This document shows positions 35,089 through 43,625 of a DNA stretch of 64,000 nucleotides, piece after piece. How positions within the stretch are numbered: the first letter of the stretch is position 1; every line of letters starts with the position of its first letter. The stretch is from positions 1-64,000 of the forward strand of contig NZ_FNNZ01000010.1 in the NCBI RefSeq assembly GCF_900106925.1, written 5' to 3'. Made by a program: the position numbers and the translations under genes. The notes beneath the pieces were generated by a model that was not told where the DNA came from, did not search any database, and saw only the letters and a program-made list of their open reading frames with translations. The stretch is from Thiocapsa roseopersicina (lineage in GTDB: Bacteria; Pseudomonadota; Gammaproteobacteria; Chromatiales; Chromatiaceae).

Positions 35089-36429
35089 ATGCTGACAGAG
35101 CTCTGGAACGACGCCGAGGGCGGTTTCCACCCGGCCAGCGCGCCCGATTTTCTGCCGGAGACGGCGCTGAAGCAGGTGCAGCTGCGACGGCTTCGCGCGG
35201 TCGTGTCGCTCGCCTACGACAACGTCGCCCTCTTTCGCGCCCGGATGCAAGAGCGCGGCCTGGCCCCGGACTCGATCCAACGGCTCGAAGACATCCAGCA
35301 GCTCCCCTTCACGGTCAAGGCCGACCTGCGCGACACCTATCCTTTCGGTCTCTTCGCCACGCCCATGAGCGACGTGGTCCGGCTGCATGCCTCCTCCGGC
35401 ACCACCGGCAAGCCGATCGTCGTCGCCTACACGCGCGAGGACGTCGGGGTCTGGTCCGAGGTCATGGCGCGCACCCTCGCCTGCTGTGGGCTTCACCGCG
35501 GGGACATCCTGCAGAACGCCTTCGGCTACGGGCTCTTCACCGGCGGACTCGGTGCCCACTACGGTGCGGAGGCCCTCGGGGCGACCGTCGTTCCCATCTC
35601 GGGCGGCAACAGTGACCGCCAGATCATGCTGATCCGCGACTTCGGCGTCTCCGCACTCTGCTGCACCCCGAGCTATTTCACCTATCTGATCGAGCGTGCC
35701 GCCGAGCTTGGCGTGGACATGCGCTCGCTCCCCTTGCGCGCCGGCATCTTCGGGGCCGAGCCCTGGACCGACGGGATGCGTGATCACATCGAGGCCGCTG
35801 CCGGCATCAAGGCCTACGACATCTACGGCCTCTCCGAGATCATCGGCCCCGGCGTGGCGAGCGAATGCTCGGCCCAACAGGGTCTGCACATCTTCGAGGA
35901 TCATTTCTATCCCGAGATCATCGACCCCGAGACCGGCGAGTCCCTGCCCGACGGCGAGGAAGGCGAGCTGGTGCTCACCACGCTGAGCAAGAAGGCGATG
36001 CCGATGATCCGCTACCGCACCCGCGACATCACCTCGCTGATCAGCGAGCCCTGCGAGTGCGGACGCACCATCCGGCGGATGCGGCGCATCGGTCGGCGCT
36101 CGGACGACATGTTCATCATCCGCGGCGTGAACGTCTTTCCCTCCCAGGTCGAGGCAGCACTTCTGGCGGTCGAGGGCACCCTCCCGCACTACCAGATCAT
36201 CCTCACCCGCGATCAAGGTCTGGACCAGATGTCGGTGGAGGTCGAGGTCACGCCCGAGGTCTTCAGCGACAAGATCCGCGCACTCGAAGACGTGCGCGCG
36301 CGTCTGGCCAAGGCGATCGAGCACATCCTCGGCATCCGCGTCGGACTGCGCCTGGTCGAGCCGCGCAGCATCGCTCGCAGCGAGGGGAAGGCGAAGCGGG
36401 TCATCGATCGGCGCAACGAGGGGGCATAG
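35089..36429 (+). CDS. paaK: Phenylacetate-CoA ligase, paralogue 1
   Basis: This is a 446-residue AMP-forming ligase. The nucleotide-binding motif is LHASSGTTGKPIVVAYTRED near 100, with YGLFTGGLGAHYGAEALGAT, the YGLSEIIGPG block near 245, YRTRD near 308 and the C-terminal MFIIRGVNVFPSQVE. It activates phenylacetate or a related aryl acid to the CoA ester, or works in reverse in arylacetate formation with IorAB. It follows iorAB with only two repeat elements between. An ACT-domain gene and a second ligase follow on the same strand. A GAGGA sequence lies before ATG 35089. The exact aryl substrate is not visible from the sequence. Confidence 0.9.
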   Translation: MLTELWNDAEGGFHPASAPDFLPETALKQVQLRRLRAVVSLAYDNVALFRARMQERGLAPDSIQRLEDIQQLPFTVKADLRDTYPFGLFATPMSDVVRLHASSGTTGKPIVVAYTREDVGVWSEVMARTLACCGLHRGDILQNAFGYGLFTGGLGAHYGAEALGATVVPISGGNSDRQIMLIRDFGVSALCCTPSYFTYLIERAAELGVDMRSLPLRAGIFGAEPWTDGMRDHIEAAAGIKAYDIYGLSEIIGPGVASECSAQQGLHIFEDHFYPEIIDPETGESLPDGEEGELVLTTLSKKAMPMIRYRTRDITSLISEPCECGRTIRRMRRIGRRSDDMFIIRGVNVFPSQVEAALLAVEGTLPHYQIILTRDQGLDQMSVEVEVTPEVFSDKIRALEDVRARLAKAIEHILGIRVGLRLVEPRSIARSEGKAKRVIDRRNEGA

Positions 36430-36489
36430 CCGCCAGCCGCCAGCTGGCGGCTGAAAAAGACCAACCGAGCACCACGAGGACTCGAAACC

Positions 36490-36930
36490 ATGAAACTGCA
36501 ACAACTCTCGCTCTTTCTGGAAAACCGCCCTGGACGTCTCGGTGCGCCTCTGGAGGCCATCGCGAAGGAAGGCATCAATATCCTGACGCTCTCGCTCGCG
36601 GACACCGCTCAGTTCGGCATCCTGCGTCTGATCGTACGTGAATGGGACAAGGCCAAGCAGGTCTTGGAGGACGCCGGATGGGTGGTCAACCTGACCGAGG
36701 TGGTCGCGGTCGACGTGCTCGACCGGCCGGGCGGGCTGGCCGAGGCGCTGGCGGTGCTGGAAGGCGCGGGTCTCAACATCGAGTACATGTACGCCTTCTC
36801 GCTGCGGCGCGGCGACAAGGCGATCCTGATCTTCCGCTTCGAGGATCCGGACCGGGCGATTGCGGTCCTGCTGGAGAAGGGGCTGCATGTCGTCGACGGG
36901 GATGAGCTGCTGAGCGTTGTCTCCTGCTGA
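36490..36930 (+). CDS. Tandem ACT-domain amino-acid-binding protein
   Basis: This 146-residue protein contains two ACT domains: residues about 1-70 (LQQLSLFLENRPGRLGAPLE, GINILTLSLADT) and 72-140 (VVAVDVLDRPGGLAEALAVL, GLNIEYMYAFS). ACT domains bind amino acids and usually regulate enzymes or transcription. Its place between two phenylacetate-CoA ligase genes suggests sensing of aromatic amino acids that feed the IOR pathway; similar arrangements occur in other bacteria. The TGA stop (36928-36930) is within repeat A5. Confidence 0.85.
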   Translation: MKLQQLSLFLENRPGRLGAPLEAIAKEGINILTLSLADTAQFGILRLIVREWDKAKQVLEDAGWVVNLTEVVAVDVLDRPGGLAEALAVLEGAGLNIEYMYAFSLRRGDKAILIFRFEDPDRAIAVLLEKGLHVVDGDELLSVVSC

Positions 36931-37013
36931 ACCGCGTCCCTTTGGGATATGCACTGTTGTCGGTTGGCGTCGCGCTTGCGTGACCCTGCGGCCGCAGTGG
37001 TCGACGCGGTTCA
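36928..37013. repeat. Family-A palindromic element, copy A5 (TGAACC variant)
   Basis: Inverted 11-bp ends TGAACCGCGTC and GACGCGGTTCA enclose 64 bases. The left end supplies the stop codon of the ACT-domain gene as TGA instead of TAA. Confidence 0.75.
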
Positions 37014-37102
37014 GGATGTTCGATCAATTAAGCTGAATTCGGCATCGGGCGTCGACGGGCAGGTTTTGCGCCGATGCAACAGCCACCAACGGATCTAGGA
37101 CT

Positions 37103-38446
37103 ATGGCCGCGCAGACTCATGAGGCCCACCGGCAGACCGAGCATCGCATCTGGGATGCGGATGCCGAGACCCTGCCGCGCGACGGCATCGAGGCGTTGCA
37201 GCTGGAGCGTCTGCGCGAGCTTGTGACGCGGGTCGCGCGAGTGCCCTTTTACCGCGACCACTTTGCCCATCGCGAGATCGGGCCGCACAGTATCCGCTCG
37301 CTTGCCGACGTGCGTCGCTTGCCCCTGACCACCAAGGACGACCTTCGTCGTCAACACCCGTTCGGGTTTCTGGCCGTTCCACGCAAGGCATTGGCGCGCA
37401 TCCACGGCTCCTCGGGTACGACCGGGCGGCCCACCTTCGTCGCCTACACGGCTCGTGATCTCGAAACCTGGTCGAACCTATGCGCGCGCTTCCTGGTCGC
37501 CGGCGGGCTTAGGCCCGAGCACACGGCGCAGGTCGCTTTCGGATACGGACTTTTCACGGGCGGTTTCGGACTGCATTACGGGATCGAGCGCGTCGGTGCG
37601 GCCATCATCCCGGCGGCGGCGGGCAACACGCGTCGCCAGATCGAGATCATGCGTGACCTGGACCCCGAGGTCCTGATCTGCACCCCGAGCTATGCGCTGA
37701 CGATTGCGGATTCGGCGCGCGAGCTGGGCATCGATCCGCGCTCTCTGCCGATCCGCTTCGGCCACTTCGGCGGCGAGCCCTGGACCGAGGACATGCGCCG
37801 CGAGATCGAGGATCAGCTCGACATCGCCGCCTTCAACAATTACGGGCTCTCCGAGGTGATCGGCCCCGGCGTCAGCGGCGAGTGCCCCGAGCGCACCGGG
37901 ATGCACATCCAGGAAGATCATTTCCTGGTCGAGTGTCTGGATCCGGAGACCCTGGAGCCGGTCCCGGAAGGCGAGCCCGGCGAGCTGGTGATCAGCACGC
38001 TCACACGCGAGGCGATGCCGCTGATCCGTTATCGGACCCGCGACATCGCCCGTCTCTATCGCGAGCCCTGTGCCTGCGGACGACGCACCGCACGGATGAG
38101 TCGCGTCACTGGGCGCACCGACGACATGCTCATCATTCGCGGCGTCAACGTCTTCCCCTCCCAGATCGAGGAGGCACTGCTGCGTGTGGAGGGCACCACG
38201 CCGCACTATCTCATCGAGGTCTCCCGGCCCGGCACGCTCGACGAGGTCCATGTCAAGGTCGAGATCCGCCCCGAGATCTTCTCCGATCGGATGGACCGCA
38301 TGCAGGCGCTCTGCGAGCGGATCAGCCGCGAGATCAATACGGTCGCCGGCATCCGCGCCCATGTCGACCTGGTCGAGCCGCGCAGCATCGAGCGCTTCGT
38401 GGGCAAGGCGAAGCGGGTGCTCGACCGACGCAATCTCGGCGAATAG
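37103..38446 (+). CDS. paaK: Phenylacetate-CoA ligase, paralogue 2
   Basis: This 447-residue AMP-forming ligase is collinear with the copy at 35089. It has IHGSSGTTGRPTFVAYTARD near 97, YGLFTGGFGLHYGIERVGAA, YGLSEVIGPGVSGECPERTG and MLIIRGVNVFPSQIEE. The two copies share most motifs but differ throughout, indicating an old duplication. It completes the iorA-iorB-paaK-ACT-paaK set on the plus strand. The two ligases may handle phenylacetate and indoleacetate or 4-hydroxyphenylacetate respectively; that division is inference. Confidence 0.9.
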   Translation: MAAQTHEAHRQTEHRIWDADAETLPRDGIEALQLERLRELVTRVARVPFYRDHFAHREIGPHSIRSLADVRRLPLTTKDDLRRQHPFGFLAVPRKALARIHGSSGTTGRPTFVAYTARDLETWSNLCARFLVAGGLRPEHTAQVAFGYGLFTGGFGLHYGIERVGAAIIPAAAGNTRRQIEIMRDLDPEVLICTPSYALTIADSARELGIDPRSLPIRFGHFGGEPWTEDMRREIEDQLDIAAFNNYGLSEVIGPGVSGECPERTGMHIQEDHFLVECLDPETLEPVPEGEPGELVISTLTREAMPLIRYRTRDIARLYREPCACGRRTARMSRVTGRTDDMLIIRGVNVFPSQIEEALLRVEGTTPHYLIEVSRPGTLDEVHVKVEIRPEIFSDRMDRMQALCERISREINTVAGIRAHVDLVEPRSIERFVGKAKRVLDRRNLGE

Positions 38447-38552
38447 CCCTATCCCGACGCGCACTCCATCGATTACCCTGTTTGCGCGTTTGGACGCGTG
38501 CGCCGTCGATTCGGCGCGTCGAAAACCATCCAGTCACCGCAGAGGAATAAGC

Positions 38553-39353
38553 ATGATGAATCAGCAAGGCTCGAGCATCGGGCGTCGGCCGGTCATGACC
38601 CGTCGTCTCGGGCTGGCCCTCGCGTTGTCCGCACTGCTGCCGATGTCCGCAGCGATCGCGGACGAGGAGGGTTATTACGTCGAGACGATCAATCGCAGCG
38701 CGGGTGTCATGGGCGAGGCAGCGAGCGAAGATCTGTCCAAGACCTATCTGGCCTACGACAAGATGAAGGTGGTCAACGAAGGAACCGATGCCACCGACAT
38801 GATCATGGATCCGACGGCCGGCACCATCGTCTTCGTCAATCACGCCGAGAAGGAATATCTCCCGATCGACGTCAAGTCCGTGATGGACAGCATGACCGGC
38901 CCGGCCGCCGAGCAGATGCGCGCCATGATGGGCGAGATGACCGTGAAGGTCGAAGCGACCGGCGAGACCAAGAAGATCGGAGACTGGGACACCAAACAGT
39001 ATCGGGTTACCAAGACCGGCATGATGGGCGTGGATCAGGAGATCTGGGCGACCGAGGACGTGGACCTCGACGTGACCCGCTACACCGACATGATGAGCCT
39101 CTCCGGTCCCGGCGGGATGCTGGCGAACTCACCGGCCGGTGTGGCCCAGCGTGAAGAGATGAGCAAGATCAAGGGCTATCCCATCCTGACCAAGACCAAG
39201 ATGGAGATGATGGGGACCACGATGGAGACCGAGACGGAGGTCACCGTCATCCGCAAGGAGGCCATCCCTGCCGACATCTTCGAGATCCCGCAGGGCTACG
39301 GCGAGCGCGACATGAGTGTGCAGGTGCCTCCGCCCGGCAGCGCGCATCCTTAG
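38553..39353 (+). CDS. Secreted DUF4412-type protein
   Basis: This 266-residue protein starts at ATG 38553 with GAGGA seven bases before. A signal peptide (RRLGLALALSALLPMSAAIA) is followed by a DUF4412-like domain: YYVETINRSAGVMGE, LAYDKMKVVNEGTDATDMIM, IVFVNHAEKEYLPID, and later KKIGDWDTKQYRVTKTGMM. The composition is rich in Met. DUF4412 proteins are periplasmic or outer-membrane-associated proteins of unknown function. The stop TAG begins an inverted-repeat element (39351-39470). Confidence 0.75.
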   Translation: MMNQQGSSIGRRPVMTRRLGLALALSALLPMSAAIADEEGYYVETINRSAGVMGEAASEDLSKTYLAYDKMKVVNEGTDATDMIMDPTAGTIVFVNHAEKEYLPIDVKSVMDSMTGPAAEQMRAMMGEMTVKVEATGETKKIGDWDTKQYRVTKTGMMGVDQEIWATEDVDLDVTRYTDMMSLSGPGGMLANSPAGVAQREEMSKIKGYPILTKTKMEMMGTTMETETEVTVIRKEAIPADIFEIPQGYGERDMSVQVPPPGSAHP

Positions 39354-39707
39354 GTGATTTCCAGGAAAGGAACGACCGGCGTGTAGGTGCGAATTTATTC
39401 GCACGCACAGCCCTCAGGTCTTCCGGGCTCGCGCAGCCGGGATGCTCGTTCCCGTAAATCACCTTAACCCCCAAAAACTTACGGAGCGAGCGTCGCAGAC
39501 CTTCGGCGCCCGGTCCCCGGCCGACGACAACCTCAAGGTTGCTCGGCTGGGGGCCTGGCCTCGCTCATCCCCCCGAATGATCGCGTTCGGATCGAAGGGC
39601 CGATCCAAGCCAAATTCAGGTCAAGACTTGAAGCACGCCCGGCACGCTATCCCCGGATTCGAGCTTGCCCGAGTCCGGAATGACGCGCCGATCCCGCGAG
39701 ACGCGCG
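39354..39707. other. Intergenic region between convergent genes, with an inverted-repeat element
   Basis: No gene is visible in these 354 bases. The left third (39351-39470) is bounded by similar inverted ends, GGTGATTTCCAGGAAAGGAAC and its counterpart CGTTCCCGTAAATCACC, and contains a perfect 8-bp hairpin GTGCGAAT-TT-ATTCGCAC (39387-39404). This looks like a small non-autonomous element. The rest up to crtB shows nothing recognisable. Confidence 0.5.
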
Positions 39708-40763
39708 TCAGTTAGCCACTGCGCGCTCACGCTCCTCGAGCTGCTCGAAGAGCTCCAGCACCCAAATCACACGACCGCCCAAGCCCGCCGGGGCTTCGGC
39801 ATCTTCTTCGGTAGACCGATGGGCGGAGTAGACCACGGCGTCCACCAGGAAGCGGGTCTCGTCGAGCGGCGGAGCGGAGACATAGCGCGGCGTCAGTACG
39901 GCAGTCCCGAGGATCGGTGCCAAGAGCTGCATCTTTCGACTCCCCGGCACCACGGCGCGCCGGGAGATGGAGTCCAGACCCTGTCGCTCGACCTGACGGC
40001 CGATCTCGGCATAGAGATAGCGCGCGGCATTGATGCCTGCACGGCAACCCATCGGCAGCCCGGCAATCCCCGCATCCGAGCGCACATACAGCGTGTCGGC
40101 GGCGCGTAGCAGGCGCTCGATCACGCCGGCAAGTGCATCGTTGAAGACGGGCTTCTCGAGCCACGCCTCGGGGTCGATCCCGGCCTCGCGCATCCAGGAC
40201 AGCGGCAGATAGAGACGGCCGTTGCGGGCATCTTCTCCGACATCGCGGGCGATATTGGTCAACTGCATGGCCACGCCCAGATCGCAGGCCCGCGCCACCA
40301 GCTGCGTGCTGCGCGCGCCCATGAGGGCCGCCATCATGGCACCGACCGTGCCCGCGACCCGCGCCGAATAGTCGTAGACGCCCGAGAGATCCTCGAAACG
40401 CCGGCCTTCCGCATCCCACTCGAACCCTTCGAGCAGGGCCTCCAGCAGCGCCTTCGGGAGACCGAAGCAGGCGACCACGTCGGCCAAGGCGCGATCGGTG
40501 TATTCATCGATCGGATCGCCGTCGTAGATGCGGTCGAGCCGATGATGAAGCTCCTCCAGCGCACGCGTCTGCGCGCCGGGCTCGTCGCCCGCGCAATCGA
40601 TCGCATCGTCCGCGATGCGACAGAAGGCGTAGAGCGCGATGGCCGGATCGCGGATGCGCTGAGGCAGGAGGAAGGAGGCCGCGTAGAATGAACGCGAGCC
40701 GGTCCGCAGGAGTTGGCGACAGGCGGCGATGTCCGCCGCGCTGGCGTGATAGGTCTTAAGCAT
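39708..40763 (-). CDS. crtB: Phytoene synthase
   Basis: This is a 351-residue squalene/phytoene synthase. The first Asp-rich motif is ALYAFCRIADDAIDCAGDEP and the second is AMQLTNIARDVGEDARNGRLYLP, both intact. It condenses two geranylgeranyl-PP to phytoene, the first committed carotenoid step. ATG 40763 overlaps the crtI stop (ATGCTTAA), so translation is coupled to crtI; the longer upstream frame lies inside crtI. crtI-crtB is a typical order in phototrophic proteobacteria. Confidence 0.95.
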   Translation of the reverse strand: MLKTYHASAADIAACRQLLRTGSRSFYAASFLLPQRIRDPAIALYAFCRIADDAIDCAGDEPGAQTRALEELHHRLDRIYDGDPIDEYTDRALADVVACFGLPKALLEALLEGFEWDAEGRRFEDLSGVYDYSARVAGTVGAMMAALMGARSTQLVARACDLGVAMQLTNIARDVGEDARNGRLYLPLSWMREAGIDPEAWLEKPVFNDALAGVIERLLRAADTLYVRSDAGIAGLPMGCRAGINAARYLYAEIGRQVERQGLDSISRRAVVPGSRKMQLLAPILGTAVLTPRYVSAPPLDETRFLVDAVVYSAHRSTEEDAEAPAGLGGRVIWVLELFEQLEERERAVAN

Positions 40764-42324
40764 AGGTTGAGGCATCGGGTACCACCGTATCGAGGACACG
40801 GGCCGACGATAGGACACCGGGCACACCTGCACCCGGATGCGTCCCCGCACCGACCAAGTAAAGGCCATTCACCTCTTCGCTCGCGTTGTGCGGTCTGAAC
40901 CAGGCACTTTGCAAGAGGATGGGTTCGAGACTGAACCCGGCCCCGTTGTAGGACAGAAGCCTGTCCTGAAAATCCCGCGGGGTCGTGACGAGCGAGGCGA
41001 CGATCTCGTCTTCCAACCCCGGCAGGACGGTTTCACTCAAATACTTCGCGATCCGCGCGCGATAGGGCTCGGCTTCCTTCTCCCAATCGATATCGCCTTT
41101 GAGGTGCGGAACCGGCGCCAGGACATAGAAGGTGTCGCAACCCTCCGGTGCCAAACCGGGATCCGTCGCCGTCGGGCGATGCAGATAGAGACTGAAGTCC
41201 TTGGCCAACCGCTTGTTCTTGAAAATATCGTCCAGCAGCCCTTTGTAGCGTGGGCCGAGCAAGATCGTATGGTGAGCGACTTCCGGATATTGGCGTTTGG
41301 TGCCGAAATACCAAACGAAGAGTCCGTTGGAGTATTGGGCGCGATCGATCTTTTGATCCGTCCAATGGCTGCGATGCTCGGCCGGCACGAGGTAGCGATA
41401 GGTCCAGGCCGCGTCTGCGTTGGAGACCACGACCGGGGCCGCGATCGCCTCGCCGGACTTGAGTCGAACACCGGTCGCCTTGCCGTCCTTCACGAGGATC
41501 TGCTCGACCTCTTCACCGTAGCGAATTGTCCCGCCCTGCCCTTCGATGAGGCTGACCATCCCCTTCACGAGCGCGCCCGTGCCGCCGATGGCCGAGTGCA
41601 CGCCCCATTTGCGCTCCAGATAGGAGATGAGCGTGTAGATGGAGGTGACGGAGAAGGGATTGCCGCCGATCAGCAGCGGATGGAAGGACAGCACCTGGCG
41701 AATGTAGGGGTCTTTGATGTACTTGGAGACCATCGCATAGACGCTGCGATGGCTGCCGAGGGTGATCATGTCCGGGACGATCTTGAGCATGTCGGTCCAG
41801 GAGTTGAAGGGCACATGGCCCAACTGCTCGAAGCCGATCTTGAAGATCGCCTGGCTGTGTTCCATGAAGCGATCGTAGCCCGCGACGTCGCGCGGCGAGA
41901 ACTTCGCGATCTGGGCCTTCACGGCATCCGCGTCGCCGTTGTAGTCGAACACCTTGCCGTCGTCGAAACGGATCCGGTAGAAGGGATCCATCAAGCGGAT
42001 GTCGATCTCCTCGGAGAAGCTGCGACCGCATAGCCCCCACAGCTCGTCGAGCAGAAAGGGCGCGGTGATGATGGTCGGGCCGGCATCGAAGGTGAAGCCG
42101 TCGATCTTATGGACATAGGCACGACCGCCGGGCGCGTCGAGACGCTCGAGTACGGTGACCTGATAGCCCCGAGCGCCCAGGCGAATCGCGGCGGCCAGCC
42201 CGCCGAAGCCACTGCCGATGACGACCGCGTGCGGCTTGCTGCGACCTGAGGTGTGCTCGGAGACCTGCGATGCCGGGAGTGTCAAGTCTGCATGACCTTC
42301 AGTAATGTCAATGTTGGTTGACAT
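40756..42324 (-). CDS. crtI: Phytoene desaturase
   Basis: This 522-codon frame encodes a CrtI-type FAD desaturase that turns phytoene into lycopene or neurosporene at the membrane. The N-terminal dinucleotide fold is HAVVIGSGFGGLAAAIRLGA, followed by GGRAYVHKIDGFTFDAGPTI. The C-terminal signature is LYLVGAGTHPGAGVPGVLSS. The start is doubtful. ATG 42324 has no ribosome-binding site and lies inside a TATAAT -10 box, whereas TTG 42285 has GAAGG ten bases ahead. The latter gives a protein starting MTLPASQVSEH, 13 residues shorter. A TGT-N12-ACA operator covers the promoter. Confidence 0.95.
   Translation of the reverse strand: MSTNIDITEGHADLTLPASQVSEHTSGRSKPHAVVIGSGFGGLAAAIRLGARGYQVTVLERLDAPGGRAYVHKIDGFTFDAGPTIITAPFLLDELWGLCGRSFSEEIDIRLMDPFYRIRFDDGKVFDYNGDADAVKAQIAKFSPRDVAGYDRFMEHSQAIFKIGFEQLGHVPFNSWTDMLKIVPDMITLGSHRSVYAMVSKYIKDPYIRQVLSFHPLLIGGNPFSVTSIYTLISYLERKWGVHSAIGGTGALVKGMVSLIEGQGGTIRYGEEVEQILVKDGKATGVRLKSGEAIAAPVVVSNADAAWTYRYLVPAEHRSHWTDQKIDRAQYSNGLFVWYFGTKRQYPEVAHHTILLGPRYKGLLDDIFKNKRLAKDFSLYLHRPTATDPGLAPEGCDTFYVLAPVPHLKGDIDWEKEAEPYRARIAKYLSETVLPGLEDEIVASLVTTPRDFQDRLLSYNGAGFSLEPILLQSAWFRPHNASEEVNGLYLVGAGTHPGAGVPGVLSSARVLDTVVPDASTYA
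42306..42323. promoter_or_regulatory. PpsR/CrtJ-type operator at the crtI promoter
   Basis: TGTCAA-TGTTGG-TTGACA is a perfect 6-bp-arm palindrome that matches the PpsR/CrtJ consensus TGT-N12-ACA. It overlaps the last base of the crtI -10 box and the predicted transcription start, an ideal site for repression. PpsR represses crt, bch and puc genes under oxygen in purple bacteria. Confidence 0.7.
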
Positions 42325-42349
42325 TATAGCAGGAATGGGCGTTTGTCAG
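42323..42349 (-). promoter_or_regulatory. Sigma-70 promoter of crtI-crtB
   Basis: On the minus strand, CTGACA (42349-42344) and a perfect TATAAT (42328-42323) are separated by 15 bases. The short spacing suggests a promoter of limited basal strength. Transcription would begin near 42316, downstream of the ATG at 42324. Confidence 0.6.
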
Positions 42350-42475
42350 CCCCTGTTGGATCAAGTCGACGCGAAACTCGTGATGCGGGTCGAGCCGGCA
42401 ACGCACCCGCGGTGCGATCCGCTTGGCTCATCGCGAGCCTTTACGTGGGGAACAATTCAAAAACAACCGAAACAC

Positions 42476-42589
42476 GTAGGATGGGTAGAGCGCAGCGAAA
42501 CCCATCCAGCCCGCGCCAAGGGTATTGGACCAAAACCCGGCAACATGGCGGTTTGAAGGATGGGTTTCGCTGCGCTCTACCCATCCTAC
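42476..42589. repeat. Long inverted repeat between bchO and crtI
   Basis: Two perfect 32-base arms (42476-42507 and 42558-42589), beginning GTAGGATGGGTAGAGCGCAG and its complement, flank 50 bases. The sequence is a widespread proteobacterial intergenic repeat type. It sits eight bases after the bchO stop, where the hairpin could terminate or stabilise bchIDO mRNA ahead of the crtI promoter. Confidence 0.8.
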
Positions 42590-42596
42590 ACGTTCT

Positions 42597-43484
42597 TCAA
42601 TCCGGGAGACCCAGCCGGTCGGCGAGACCCTTAACCAGATCCGCAACCTCTTCGGGGCGCTCCTCGTGGGCGAGGTGCCCGAGACCCGGCAAGGAAATGA
42701 CCTCCGCACTCGGAAGGCGTTCCCGCACGCGGCGGGCCTCGGACGGGGATACCGTGAGATCACCTTCCCCGACGACCAAAAAGAGCGGTGGCTCAAGACG
42801 GCTCAGGTCAGGCGCAAGCGCGGCCAAATCCCAGTTGGCCATCATGGCGAGGCTGGCGCCGACATGCGAGGGATGGCGGACGAGGCGCTGATAAAGGTCG
42901 ACGCCGGCCGGTTCCAAGGTCGAGCCGGTGCTCTCGACCAGACGCTCGACCACCCGCCGGTCGGCGGCGCGCCGCGCGAAGAGACGCGCGACCAAGACAT
43001 TCGCGGCCATCAGCTTGGCGGCGGGTGAAAAGATATGCGCCGGGAGTCCGCGCCAAGGCATCAGTGCGCCGTTCAGACTCACCAGACCGCGCGGCCGGAT
43101 GAAGCCATCGAGCGTCATCCGGATTAGGATCGCCGCACCCGCCGAGTGCCCGAGAACGAGATCGGGCGTGCAGTCGAGCTCGCGAAGAAGGGCGTGAACC
43201 GCCGCGGCCATGCCGGGCAATGACATGCGTTTCGACGGCAACGCGCTGGTGAACCCGTGGCCGGGCAAATCAGGCGCGACGACGGTAAAGCGATCGGCGA
43301 GCTCGGGAGCAAAGGCACGCCAGGAGTGGGTCGCGGCACCCGTGCCGTGGAGCATGAGGAGTGTCGGACCCGTGCCCATCTGCTGGACGTGCCAGCGCAG
43401 GCCGCCGGCCTCGACGAAGCGGCTGGCCGTGCGATTGGGCCAGTCGCGACCTTCGATGTCCCAGCGCGGCGTATCGGCCATCAT
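42597..43484 (-). CDS. bchO: Magnesium-chelatase-associated alpha/beta hydrolase BchO
   Basis: This 295-residue alpha/beta hydrolase reads LLMLHGTGAATHSWRAFAPE near 42, has the nucleophile elbow LGHSAGAAILIRM near 117, and the C-terminal histidine in LPGLGHLAHEERPEEV. BchO is encoded with the magnesium-chelatase subunits in phototrophs and is thought to assist the chelatase step. The gene lies 141 bases downstream of bchD on the same strand. That gap contains a family-B repeat fragment. ATG 43481 is an alternative start. Confidence 0.9.
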   Translation of the reverse strand: MMADTPRWDIEGRDWPNRTASRFVEAGGLRWHVQQMGTGPTLLMLHGTGAATHSWRAFAPELADRFTVVAPDLPGHGFTSALPSKRMSLPGMAAAVHALLRELDCTPDLVLGHSAGAAILIRMTLDGFIRPRGLVSLNGALMPWRGLPAHIFSPAAKLMAANVLVARLFARRAADRRVVERLVESTGSTLEPAGVDLYQRLVRHPSHVGASLAMMANWDLAALAPDLSRLEPPLFLVVGEGDLTVSPSEARRVRERLPSAEVISLPGLGHLAHEERPEEVADLVKGLADRLGLPD

Positions 43485-43539
43485 GCGCCGCCCGCAAGGC
43501 CGAGCCGGCCACGGAGCGGTGGGGTGGCATGCAACGCTG

Positions 43540-43596
43540 TGCTCCGACCTCGCTGCCGAAGAGTCGAGTGCAACTCGACGATCCCGGGCTGTCGGC
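43540..43596 (-). repeat. Family-B repeat fragment, copy B6
   Basis: On the minus strand, CCCGGGATCGTCGAGTTGCA is followed by CTCGACTCTTCGGCAGCGAG, matching the hairpin and right portion of copies B2/B3. It lies in the bchD-bchO gap. Confidence 0.6.
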
Positions 43597-43625
43597 CTTT
43601 GTGGGTCATCAGCGCGTTCCCGAGC

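Noticed and set aside
35050-36954. 634-codon minus-strand frame
   Set aside because: It is antisense to a well-supported phenylacetate-CoA ligase and the ACT protein; composition is that of a shadow frame.
42276-42298. Second PpsR site near crtI
   Set aside because: TGTCAAGTCTGCATGACC has TGT-N12-ACC, missing the last base of the consensus, and lies inside the probable coding region.
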